From Saccharomonospora xinjiangensis XJ-54 (GTDB lineage Bacteria; Actinomycetota; Actinomycetes; Mycobacteriales; Pseudonocardiaceae), in assembly GCF_000258175.1 (NCBI RefSeq), contig NZ_JH636049.1:1382482-1446481 (forward strand): DNA of 64,000 nucleotides, given 5' to 3'. A program made the position numbers and the translations under genes. Shown piece after piece: positions 1-7,356 of this stretch (position 1 is the first letter of the stretch; each line of letters starts with the position of its first letter). The notes under the pieces were generated by a model. The model was given only the letters and a program-made list of their open reading frames with translations, was not told where the DNA came from and made no database searches.

Positions 1-202
1 ACAACACAGCGCACGCCCTGCACGCACACGACAGTTCCCTCGACGGCAACCGCAGCAGGTGCCGGTGCGCATCAGGCACGATCTCCCCGCACAACTCGCA
101 CCGATGGCGTTCCTCGGCGGAGCCGGTGGCGGCGCGAGCCAGCTCCCGGAGCCTGCCGAGGGGCAACGGCCGGGTCACGCTCTCCGTGACAGGCCCCTTC
201 AT
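1..202 (-). CDS. DUF5947-type hydrogenase-operon protein (partial)
   Basis: Reads leftward off the window edge, so only the first 67 codons are present. The ATG (202-200) overlaps the TGA of the NifU-like gene (ATGA), which signals translational coupling and fixes the start. The N-terminal piece carries a CELC pair at residues 36-39 and a further cluster of three cysteines at about residues 59-64, suggesting a metal or Fe-S binding fold. Actinobacterial uptake-hydrogenase operons commonly carry a DUF5947 protein in this position; I assign it from position and cysteine pattern, so the family name is inferred. Role unknown; possibly electron transfer or maturation. Confidence 0.6.
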   Translation of the reverse strand, partial: MKGPVTESVTRPLPLGRLRELARAATGSAEERHRCELCGEIVPDAHRHLLRLPSRELSCACRACAVL

Positions 203-696
203 CGCGACCGCACCGCCGTGAGCGGGACGAACGCGGGTTCGGTTCGCACCCGCACGCGCACGTCCCTCACCTCGGGAGCCGCGGCGGCCACGGTACCTTT
301 CACCGTCTCCTCGGCGTCGCCTCCCGCTCGCGCGGCACCCTCGACCGACACGGTGGCCACACCGTCGTCGTAGCCGGTCAGCTCGGCGGCGAGCCGTGGT
401 CCGAGCTCCTCCAGCGCGCGACGGATACGGGTCGCCGGATCGTGGGGGTGCAGGTCGTGCACCAGCAGCAGATGCCCGACGAGCTCGTCGCGGCCCAGCG
501 TGTCATGGAGTCCGGGCGCGGTCTCGGTCGCGATGGCCACCACTCGGGCCAGTGCCTCGCCGTAGATTTCGACGAGGGCCCGCACCGTGTCGAGCGCCTC
601 GCCGTCGGCTCGCTCCGACAACCCGGCGAGTCCGTCGTCGAGTTCGGAGAGCCTGCGGCGGATGCGCCCGATGTCGTCCTTCCCGTGCTCACCCAT
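199..696 (-). CDS. NifU C-terminal-like protein of the hydrogenase operon
   Basis: 165-residue protein starting 6 bases after the large-subunit stop. The C-terminal third (about residues 105-155: YDDGVATVSVEG followed by a helix and an alternating V/R strand) has the layout of the NifU C-terminal scaffold domain. NifU-C domains normally bind an Fe-S cluster through CxxC, but this protein contains no cysteine at all, so it cannot scaffold a cluster in the usual way. The middle has an HDLHPHDP stretch that could bind metal. Its place between the large subunit and the DUF5947 gene suggests a structural or assembly role for the hydrogenase. Family call moderate, function inferred. Confidence 0.75.
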   Translation of the reverse strand: MGEHGKDDIGRIRRRLSELDDGLAGLSERADGEALDTVRALVEIYGEALARVVAIATETAPGLHDTLGRDELVGHLLLVHDLHPHDPATRIRRALEELGPRLAAELTGYDDGVATVSVEGAARAGGDAEETVKGTVAAAAPEVRDVRVRVRTEPAFVPLTAVRSR

Positions 697-702
697 CGAC
701 GA

Positions 703-2502
703 TCACGCCGGGTGCGCCGCGCCGAACGTGGGGGAGGCGATCTTCTTGAGCACCTTGCCCTCCCCGAGGTACATGTGCACACCACACGGCAGGCACGGGT
801 CGAAGCTGCGCACCGTGCGCATGATGTCGATGCCCTTGAAGTTCTCCCTGCCGTTCTCCTCGAAGATCGGCGTCCCCTGCACCGCGTCCTCGTACGGCCC
901 CGGCGTCCCGTAGCTGTCGCGAGGGCTCGCGTTCCACGGGGTTGGCGGGTAGGGGTGATAGTTGGCGATCTTCCCGTCGCGGATCACCAGGTGGTGCGAC
1001 AGCACACCCCGCACCGCCTCGTGGAAACCGACGCCGATGGCCTCGTCCGGGACCTCGAAGTTCTCGAACACCTTCGTGTTGCCGGAACGCACCTCCTGGA
1101 GCGCCTGCTCGACGAAGTGCAACGCCATGCCAGCCGCGTAGGCGACGAAGTACATCCGCGCCCTGTCGCGTTCGAGGGTGTTGGCGTAGCGGGGTGGCCG
1201 CCATTCCAGCCGCACGTCCGGGGTCTGCGGTGTGGCGGGCAGGTCGATCTGCACGGCCCCACCGGTCGCCTTGACGTACGGCGTGTCCACGAGACCGTTC
1301 AGCGCCGTCGCCCACAGCCTCGCCAGCGGGCCGCCCCCGGTGTCGAGTGCCAGGTGTTCGCGGCTCGACGGGTCGAACCAGCGCGGGCTCATCACCCAGC
1401 TGTAGTTGCCGTTCTCCAGGTCACGGGCCTGCGGGACGGGCAGCGTCGTCTGGTTCCACGGGTGCCGCTGATCGACGGGGTTGCCGAGCGGGTCGCGCTC
1501 CACGAACGTCTGCTCGTTCGTCCAGTCGTCGTAGTAGGAGCTGCCGAGCAGGATGCGCATGCCCAGGTTGATATCGACGAGGTTGTTGGTGAGCAGCTCG
1601 CCGTCCACCACGATGCCGGGTGTGACGTACATGTCACGGCCCCAGCTCGCCATGTTCTCGTAGCGGTAGTCCACCGAGTACGGGTCCTGGAAACAGCCCC
1701 AGCAGCCGAGGAGAATCCTCCTCCTGCCGACCTCCTCGTAGCCGGGCAGCGCGTCGTAGAAGAAGTCGAACACGTCGTCGTTCATGGCGACGGCCTGCTT
1801 CACGAAGTCGAGGCAGCGCAGCAGCCGGGTGAGGTAGTCGGTGAACACCTGCGGCGTCGCCACCGTCCCGACACCGCCGGGGTACAGGGTGGAGGGGTGC
1901 ACGTGTCTGCCCTCCATGAGGCAGCACATCTCCCTGGTGATCCGGCTGATCTGGAGGGCTTGTTTGTAGACCTCGCCCTCGAACGGGTTGAACGCGCGCA
2001 TGATGTCGGCGATGGTGCGGCGTCCGTGCAGGTCACCGCGAGGGGCTTCGGTGGTCTCCGCGCGCTTGAGCAGGCCGGGGTTGGTCTCGGCGACCATCCG
2101 CTCGCAGAAGTCAACGAAGACCATGTTGTCCTGGAAGATCGTGTGGTCGAACATGAACTCGGCGGCCTCACCGAGGTTCATGATCGTGTCGGCGAGCGGT
2201 GGTGGTTTCACGCCGTAGGCCATGTTCTGCGCGTAGATCGAGCACACCGCGTGGTTGTCACCGCAGATGCCGCAGATCCGGCTGGTGATGAAGTGCGAGT
2301 CACGCGGGTCCTTGCCCTTCATGAACACGCTGTAGCCGCGGAACAGCGACGAGGTGCTCCGGCACTCGACGACCTCGTTGTTGGCGAAATCCACCTTCGT
2401 GTAGATGCCGAGGTTGCCGACGATGCGGGTGATCGGGTCGAAGTTGACCTCGACCAACTCGCGCTGGGTCGGGGTACGGACCTCTCGCTGGGTCTGGGAC
2501 AT
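703..2502 (-). CDS. hhyL: [NiFe]-hydrogenase large subunit, actinobacterial (group 1h-like) type
   Basis: 599-residue catalytic subunit that binds the NiFe(CN)2CO site and splits H2. The N-terminal L1 motif RICGICGDNH puts nickel/iron ligands at C77 and C80 with H84. The C-terminal L2 motif DPCLPCGVH supplies C570 and C573, with H576 as the expected end of the mature protein. A 23-residue tail follows H576 and should be removed by the maturation protease encoded at 6582-7106. The gene lies 27 bases downstream of the small-subunit gene on the same strand and has a GGAG ribosome site. No membrane anchor is visible. The alternative, another group 1 hydrogenase, is less likely given the small-subunit cluster ligands. 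Confidence 0.95.
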   Translation of the reverse strand: MSQTQREVRTPTQRELVEVNFDPITRIVGNLGIYTKVDFANNEVVECRSTSSLFRGYSVFMKGKDPRDSHFITSRICGICGDNHAVCSIYAQNMAYGVKPPPLADTIMNLGEAAEFMFDHTIFQDNMVFVDFCERMVAETNPGLLKRAETTEAPRGDLHGRRTIADIMRAFNPFEGEVYKQALQISRITREMCCLMEGRHVHPSTLYPGGVGTVATPQVFTDYLTRLLRCLDFVKQAVAMNDDVFDFFYDALPGYEEVGRRRILLGCWGCFQDPYSVDYRYENMASWGRDMYVTPGIVVDGELLTNNLVDINLGMRILLGSSYYDDWTNEQTFVERDPLGNPVDQRHPWNQTTLPVPQARDLENGNYSWVMSPRWFDPSSREHLALDTGGGPLARLWATALNGLVDTPYVKATGGAVQIDLPATPQTPDVRLEWRPPRYANTLERDRARMYFVAYAAGMALHFVEQALQEVRSGNTKVFENFEVPDEAIGVGFHEAVRGVLSHHLVIRDGKIANYHPYPPTPWNASPRDSYGTPGPYEDAVQGTPIFEENGRENFKGIDIMRTVRSFDPCLPCGVHMYLGEGKVLKKIASPTFGAAHPA

Positions 2503-2529
2503 GGGTGATTCGCTCCTGCTCGGGGGATC

Positions 2530-3585
2530 TCAGGCTCGGGGGTAGCGGGGTTGGTAGCCGGTGGTGAGTTTCTCGCCGGGGTGGCGCCACTTCGGCTCTG
2601 TGTTGACTGTCTTGTTCGTGATGCTGCGCATCGTGCGCACGAAAGGCCCGTACACGCTCAGCAGCGCGGACGAGAGGGAACCGCCAGGCGGCTCGTCCAT
2701 GAACGGCATGAACTTGTCGGGGAATCCGGGCATCGTGCAGCCGATGCACACGCCGCCGACGTTGGGGCACCCTCCGACGCCGTCCATCCAGCCCCGCTTG
2801 GTGACGTTGCAGTTCACCACGGGTCCCCAGCAGCCGATCTTGACCTGGCACTTCGGGGAGTTGTAGTCGTGGGCGAAGTCGGCCTGCTCGTAGTAGGCCG
2901 CGCGATCGCAGCCCTCGTGCACGGTCTTACCGAAGAGCCACTGCGGCCGGAGCTGGTCGTCCAGCGGGATGGTGGGTGCGAGCCCTGCTGCCTGGTGCAG
3001 CACCCACAGCAGGGTCTCCATGAAGTTGTCGGGCTGCACCGGACAGCCGGGGATGTTGATGACGGGCAGGCCACCGGCCGACCGGAAATCCTCACCGAGA
3101 TAGTCAACGAGCCCCATGCACCCTGTCGGGTTTCCCGCCATGGCGTGAATCCCGCCGTAGGTGGCACAGGTGCCGATGGCGACGACGGCCCACGCTTTCG
3201 GGGCGAGTTCGTCGATCCACCGGTTGAGGGTCTTGGGCTTGCCGGTCTCGGGATCGTTGCCCATGGCCGTCCAGAACCCGTCGGGGTCGCTGTGGATGTT
3301 CTCGTTGGGGATGGAGCCCTCGACGACGAAGATGAACGGCGCGCCGAGTTCACCGTTGGCCGCCTGGAAGAACGGCCGGAGGAAATCCTCCCCCGTCTCG
3401 TAGGCGAGCACCTTGTTGTGCAGATGCACCTTAGGGATTCCGGGAACGGCCGACAGCACCACGTCCTCGATGCTCGGCAGTGACGCTGCGGTGACCGAGA
3501 CGGTGTCACCGTCGCAGCTCATTCCCTCCGAGGTCCACAGGATGTGGATCTCTTCGACGGCGGTGGCGCTTGCCTGTGTGCTCAT
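2530..3585 (-). CDS. hhyS: [NiFe]-hydrogenase small subunit, actinobacterial (group 1h-like) type
   Basis: Electron-transfer subunit carrying Fe-S clusters between the NiFe site and the electron acceptor. I start it at the ATG at 3585 (351 residues); the frame is open further upstream to 3714, but that stretch is arginine-rich and unlike the family. There is no twin-arginine signal, so a cytoplasmic or peripheral enzyme is expected. The proximal-cluster motif is C24-D-G-D27, not the CxxC of standard small subunits. An aspartate ligand here is known from the actinobacterial-type (group 1h) hydrogenase of Ralstonia. Other cluster cysteines lie in GTCATYGG, IPGCPVQ, and the C-terminal CGCWGP-like, GGCPN and CIGC segments. 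Confidence 0.95.
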   Translation of the reverse strand: MSTQASATAVEEIHILWTSEGMSCDGDTVSVTAASLPSIEDVVLSAVPGIPKVHLHNKVLAYETGEDFLRPFFQAANGELGAPFIFVVEGSIPNENIHSDPDGFWTAMGNDPETGKPKTLNRWIDELAPKAWAVVAIGTCATYGGIHAMAGNPTGCMGLVDYLGEDFRSAGGLPVINIPGCPVQPDNFMETLLWVLHQAAGLAPTIPLDDQLRPQWLFGKTVHEGCDRAAYYEQADFAHDYNSPKCQVKIGCWGPVVNCNVTKRGWMDGVGGCPNVGGVCIGCTMPGFPDKFMPFMDEPPGGSLSSALLSVYGPFVRTMRSITNKTVNTEPKWRHPGEKLTTGYQPRYPRA

Positions 3586-3774
3586 GCGTCCACAGTGCGG
3601 CCCCGGCGAACGCTTCGCACAGCTTCGCCCCCGTCCGGAGTGGACTTGTTTGAACCTCCTCGGGCGCGGGTAGAAACGGTGGTTTTGCCTTGCCCGGCAA
3701 GAAGATTCGCGCACCCGACATCGATTTGTGCCAGCTGTGCGCGAACCGTAACGTCAGGTCATCTCCGGTCCAGC
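3586..3774. promoter_or_regulatory. Divergent promoter region of the hydrogenase operons
   Basis: 189-bp gap between the divergently read small-subunit gene and the SIS/hyp operon; both promoters must lie here or just inside. It contains a perfect 13-bp palindrome, CTTGCCCGGCAAG (3689-3701, arms of 6 around a central C), that could be an operator. No convincing -35/-10 pair stands out. The regulatory role is inference from position. Confidence 0.4.
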
Positions 3775-4458
3775 ATGCGCCAGACCGTCCACAGTGATCA
3801 TTCACCGAGACGAAAGCCCGGACGACCAGTGCCTGACAGTTCTGCCTTCGACGCCCTTGTCGATGCCGCCATGGAGCGCCGTGACGCGCCCCTCGAATCG
3901 TTGCTCGGCGAAGCCGGGTCCGTGGCACGCGCCTGTCACGCGATGGCGGAGCGTTTTCACAACGGCGGCACACTCGTCGTCTTCGGCAACGGCGGCGGCT
4001 CGACCGACGCCCAGCACATCTCCGTGGAGTTCGTCCACCCGGTGATCGTGGGCAAACGCGCACTACCCGCGCTGTCGCTCACCGCCGACGTGGCCACCAT
4101 GACCGGAATCGCCGCCAGAGTGGGCTTCGACGAGGTGTTCGCCCACCAGTTGCGCCACCTGGCCACCCGCGACGACATCGCACTCGGCCTCTCGGTGGAC
4201 GGCAACTGCGCCAACGTGCTCCGCGGCTTCGAAGAAGCACGCGCGCTCGGCATGCTCACGATCGCGCTGGTGGGAGGCCGTACCGATCACGGTGGCGCCA
4301 TCGCGAGAAGTACTGCGGTCGATCACGTGCTGCGCGCCGACTCCGACGATCCACGGGTGGTCAAGGAGGTGCACGTGACCATGTACCACGTCCTGTGGGA
4401 GCTGGTGCACGTGTTCCTGGAGCACCCCGGCTCGCTGACCCCGGAGGCCGTGTCGTGA
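3775..4458 (+). CDS. SIS-domain phosphoheptose-isomerase-like protein, paralog 1
   Basis: 227 residues from the ATG at 3775; a GTG at 3829 giving 209 residues is equally possible, and neither has a clear ribosome site. Resembles GmhA (sedoheptulose-7-phosphate isomerase). It has the FGNGGGSTDAQH loop at 70-81, the equivalent of E. coli GmhA E65 at E85, and the EVHVTMYH helix with H200 and H205 (H205 equivalent to H180). The sugar-phosphate loop normally STSGNS is changed to SVDGNC (140-145), so phosphate binding is doubtful. It opens the hyp operon and its stop overlaps the next start. A second, differently altered paralog follows one gene later. Not obviously needed for heptose synthesis here; a role in hydrogenase biology is inferred from linkage. 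Confidence 0.8.
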   Translation: MRQTVHSDHSPRRKPGRPVPDSSAFDALVDAAMERRDAPLESLLGEAGSVARACHAMAERFHNGGTLVVFGNGGGSTDAQHISVEFVHPVIVGKRALPALSLTADVATMTGIAARVGFDEVFAHQLRHLATRDDIALGLSVDGNCANVLRGFEEARALGMLTIALVGGRTDHGGAIARSTAVDHVLRADSDDPRVVKEVHVTMYHVLWELVHVFLEHPGSLTPEAVS

Positions 4459-4685
4459 CCCCCGCGAGTAGCGAGGACGGCCATTGCGCGGGCGAGGTGT
4501 GCCTGACCTGCTCCGACGCCGCCGTCGTCGTCCGCGTGGTGCGGCTTCTCGGCGACGACCTCGCGCTCGTGGACACCGGGACAGGTCACGAGGAGGTCAG
4601 CGTGGCACTGGTCGATCCCGCATGTCTCGAACCCGGAGCCCACCTGCTCGTGCACGCCAAGGAGGCGATCGGGGTGCCCCGATGA
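4455..4685 (+). CDS. Atypical HypC/HupF-family chaperone-like protein
   Basis: 76 residues; the GTG start sits in a GTGA overlap with the upstream stop. The C-terminal half (VVVRVVRLLGDDLALVDT, then VSVALVDPACLEPGAHLLVHA) follows the HypC beta-barrel pattern. Classical HypC begins MC-L-x-x-P and uses that N-terminal cysteine to carry the Fe(CN)2CO group. This protein instead has C11, C16 and C19 (motif CLTC) after a 10-residue lead, so its metal site must differ. A normal HypC is encoded further along (7084), so this is a second, specialised member. Sits between the two SIS genes with 4-bp overlaps on both sides. Confidence 0.75.
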   Translation: MTPASSEDGHCAGEVCLTCSDAAVVVRVVRLLGDDLALVDTGTGHEEVSVALVDPACLEPGAHLLVHAKEAIGVPR

Positions 4686-5335
4686 CCGATGCGATGAGTT
4701 CGCTGTACCCGTTCCTCTACGACGCCGAGGACGGTGGAAGGTCCGCCGACGCGGTACTGGACGAGGTGCGCCGCTCCACCGTGGACAAGGCGAGGGAGAT
4801 CATGGCGTTGCGGCGGCGCGTCCACCGGGAGCAGGGTGCGCTGCTCGCCGCGTGCGGAGCCGCGATGGCGGAGCGGTTCTCCAGGGGAGGCCGCCTGTTC
4901 TGCTTCGGCAACGGCGGCAGCTCCACCGACGCGGCCGATCTCGCCACGCAGTTCCTCGACCCGCCCCAGGGCAGGACCCCGCTGCCTGCCTTCGCCCTCA
5001 CGGCCGAGGCCGCCGTGGTCACCGCACTGAGCAACGACGTGGGCTTCGACCTGGTGTTCTCGCGGCAACTCGCCGCGTTCGGCAGGAAGGACGACCTCGC
5101 GGTCGGCCTGTCCACCAGCGGCAACTCGGCCAACCTCCTCACCGCGTTCGACCAGGCGCATCGCATCGGGATGCTCACGATCGGGATCACCGGCGACGGA
5201 GGCGGCAGGATGGCCGAACTCGACTCGATCGACTACCTGTTCCGGGTGCCGTCGTCGTCGGTGCACCGGGTCCAGGAGGCGCAGACGACGATCTACCACG
5301 TGCTCGCCGAGCTCGCGGCGGAGGGTGCGCGATGA
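4682..5335 (+). CDS. SIS-domain phosphoheptose-isomerase-like protein, paralog 2
   Basis: 217 residues; ATG fixed by ATGA overlap with the HypC-like gene. It has an extra N-terminal helix of about 45 residues before the SIS fold. The FGNGGSSTDAADLATQF loop is at 75-91 and an intact STSGNS sugar-phosphate loop is at 144-149. The position equivalent to catalytic E65 of GmhA is Q90, and the first helix histidine is Q201, while H206 (GmhA H180 equivalent) is kept. So the binding loop survives but the catalytic acid does not, the opposite pattern to paralog 1. The two could form a hetero-oligomer with composite sites. Function in the hydrogenase operon unknown. Confidence 0.8.
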   Translation: MTDAMSSLYPFLYDAEDGGRSADAVLDEVRRSTVDKAREIMALRRRVHREQGALLAACGAAMAERFSRGGRLFCFGNGGSSTDAADLATQFLDPPQGRTPLPAFALTAEAAVVTALSNDVGFDLVFSRQLAAFGRKDDLAVGLSTSGNSANLLTAFDQAHRIGMLTIGITGDGGGRMAELDSIDYLFRVPSSSVHRVQEAQTTIYHVLAELAAEGAR

Positions 5336-6585
5336 CCGATCCGGCCGCGCTCGACCAGGTGAAAGCGGTGGCGGACGCCGTGCTCTACGAGGGGTACGTG
5401 CTCTACCCGTACCGCGCGTCCGCGCAGAAGAACCACGTCCGCTGGCAGTTCGGTGTGCTGGTGCCGCCGTCGTACGCGGCAACGGGCACCGGCGAACACT
5501 CCGCGTGCCGCACGGAGTGTCTCGCCGAGGTGGGGCCGGACGCCGAACTGCACATCCGCCTGCGGTTCCTCCAGGCTCAGCGCCGCACCGTTGAGGTCGA
5601 ACGAGAAGACGCGCCCAGCGGCTTTCGCGAGGTGGACGCCCTGATCATCGGCGAGGACGAACTACTGCCGTGGGACGAGGCGGTGGAGTGCGAGCAGGAC
5701 GTCACGCTGCCGGTCGGGCGGCTGCTCGACTCCGACCAGTACCTTCCGGTGATCGTGCGCGGCGGCGAGCTGACCACCGCCGTGGACGGCGGGCGCGTGG
5801 TACGCCGCAAGAACCCGCTGACCGCGGAGCTGCGGTGCAGGGCCGAACGGCTGCCCGGGCTGGTGCGCCTGCATGTCACGGTGGCGAACACGGACACCGT
5901 CGATTGTTCGCGGCACACCAGGGACGAGGCGCTGCGGCACTCCCTCATCGCGGCACACACGGTGCTGAGCCTGCGCAACGGCCGCTTCCTCTCGCTGCTG
6001 GACCCGCCTGAGTGGGCGAGGGAGTACGCGAAGGGATGCGTCAACGAGCACACCTGGCCGGTGCTGGTCGGCCCGGTGGGCAGCGACGACGTGATGCTGT
6101 CCTCGCCGATCATCCTCTACGACCACCCGAAAGTGGACCCGAGCAGTCATGGCGACTTCTTCGACGCCTGCGAGATCGACGAGATGCTGACGCTGCGCAC
6201 GCTCACGCTCACGGACGCCGAGAAGCGCGAGGCCCGTGCCACCGACGAGCGCGCGAGGCGCATCGTCGATCGCGTCGAGGACCTGCCGCACCAGCCGAGG
6301 GAGTCGATGCACGGCAGGGTCCGCGTCGTGCGCGTGGCAGGCACCGAGATCGGCACGGGGAGCAAGGTGGTGCTGCGCCCTCACCAGGACGGCGACGCGC
6401 AGGACATGTTCGTCGATGGGCGTGTGGCCACCGTGCGCAGCGTCCTGGAGGACGTGGACGGAACCTGCTTCCTCGCGGTGACCGTCGATGGCGACCCCGC
6501 CGAGGAGTGGCAGCTCGCCCAGGGCCGGTTCCGGTACTTCACCACGGCCGAGGTCGAGCCCTATCCAGGGGAGGTGGTGCCGTGA
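5332..6585 (+). CDS. Conserved unknown protein of the hydrogenase operon
   Basis: 417 residues, ATG in an ATGA overlap with the SIS gene. I do not recognise a named family. The first 300 residues are soluble mixed alpha/beta with the stretch LYEGYVLYPYRASAQKN near the start and a conserved-looking segment (CVNEHTWPVLVG) near 240. The last 80 residues (GTEIGTGSKVVLRP, then DGRVATVRSVLEDVDG) look like a small beta-barrel of the SH3 kind. No signal peptide or membrane segment. Tight coupling to the maturation protease downstream (GTGA overlap) argues for a part in assembling or stabilising the hydrogenase. Function should be left open. Confidence 0.7.
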   Translation: MTDPAALDQVKAVADAVLYEGYVLYPYRASAQKNHVRWQFGVLVPPSYAATGTGEHSACRTECLAEVGPDAELHIRLRFLQAQRRTVEVEREDAPSGFREVDALIIGEDELLPWDEAVECEQDVTLPVGRLLDSDQYLPVIVRGGELTTAVDGGRVVRRKNPLTAELRCRAERLPGLVRLHVTVANTDTVDCSRHTRDEALRHSLIAAHTVLSLRNGRFLSLLDPPEWAREYAKGCVNEHTWPVLVGPVGSDDVMLSSPIILYDHPKVDPSSHGDFFDACEIDEMLTLRTLTLTDAEKREARATDERARRIVDRVEDLPHQPRESMHGRVRVVRVAGTEIGTGSKVVLRPHQDGDAQDMFVDGRVATVRSVLEDVDGTCFLAVTVDGDPAEEWQLAQGRFRYFTTAEVEPYPGEVVP

Positions 6586-7106
6586 CGAGCAAGGTGCTCA
6601 TCGCAGGCATCGGCAACGTCTTCAACGGCGACGACGGGTTCGGTGTCGAGGTGGTGGCCCGGCTGTCCACCAGGGACCTGCCACCGGAAGCCGTCGTCGC
6701 GGACTACGGCATCCGGGGCGTGCACCTGGCGTACGAGCTCCTCGACGGCGGGTACGAGACCACGATCTTCGTGGACGCCGTTCGCCGTGGTGGTGAGCCG
6801 GGAACCGTCTACGTCATCGACGCCGACCCCGCCTCGACGCCGTCGGCGGGCGATCACAGCGACGAGGGCCCTGTGCTCGACGCGCACGGCATGCATCCCG
6901 CCGCCGTCCTCGCGTTGCTGCGCAGGCTGGGCGGGACTCCCGGCCGCGTGTTCGTCGTCGGTTGCGAACCGCTCACCGTCGCCGAGGGCATGGGGCTGAG
7001 CGAACCGGTGGCCGCCGCGGTGGACGAGGCGGCACGGCGAGTGCGCGAGCTCGTCGCCGACGCGTTGGAAAGGGGTGGCGTCGATGTGTCTCGGCATTCC
7101 CGGTGA
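6582..7106 (+). CDS. Hydrogenase maturation protease (HyaD/HupD/HybD family)
   Basis: 174 residues, GTG start in a GTGA overlap. Peptidase M52 proteases remove the C-terminal tail of the large subunit after nickel is inserted. The N-terminal GIGNVFNGDDGFG motif (9-21) is diagnostic, with D18 at the place of the nickel-sensing E16 of HybD. A DYGIRG segment and an HGMHP motif provide the other acidic and histidine metal contacts. Its substrate should be the large subunit encoded at 703-2502, which has the DPCLPCGVH cleavage context and a 23-residue tail. Confidence 0.92.
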   Translation: MTSKVLIAGIGNVFNGDDGFGVEVVARLSTRDLPPEAVVADYGIRGVHLAYELLDGGYETTIFVDAVRRGGEPGTVYVIDADPASTPSAGDHSDEGPVLDAHGMHPAAVLALLRRLGGTPGRVFVVGCEPLTVAEGMGLSEPVAAAVDEAARRVRELVADALERGGVDVSRHSR

Positions 7107-7356
7107 GGTGGTTGAGATCCTGGCGGATCGGCCGGATCTGGCCAGGGTGCACGTGAGCGGGGTGCGCAGGGCGATCAACATCGGCCTGCTGTCAGACGAC
7201 CCGCCTGTTCCCGGCGACTGGGTGCTCATCCACGTCGGGTTCGCAATGTCCAAAATAGACCAAAAAGAGGCCGAGGCGGTGTTGCGCTACCTGGAGGAAC
7301 TGGGCAGTGCTTACACCGACGAGATGGACGCACTGAGTCAATCGATGATCGAGTGA
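7084..7356 (+). CDS. hypC: Hydrogenase assembly chaperone HypC
   Basis: 90 residues. The ATG at 7084 gives the required MCLGIPG N-terminus and has a good AAGGGG ribosome site at about 7069-7075; an in-frame GTG at 7075 would bury the cysteine. HypC works with HypD to hold iron while CN and CO are added, then delivers it to the large-subunit precursor; Cys2 is the key ligand. The HVGFAMSKID motif near residue 50 is typical. Overlaps the protease gene by 23 bases and hypD by 4. Confidence 0.95.
   Translation: MCLGIPGEVVEILADRPDLARVHVSGVRRAINIGLLSDDPPVPGDWVLIHVGFAMSKIDQKEAEAVLRYLEELGSAYTDEMDALSQSMIE

Noticed and set aside
442..2508. Long open frame on the plus strand (688 codons)
   Set aside because: Exact antisense of the hydrogenase large subunit and NifU-like gene; composition is His/Val/Arg-rich shadow coding typical of high-GC DNA.
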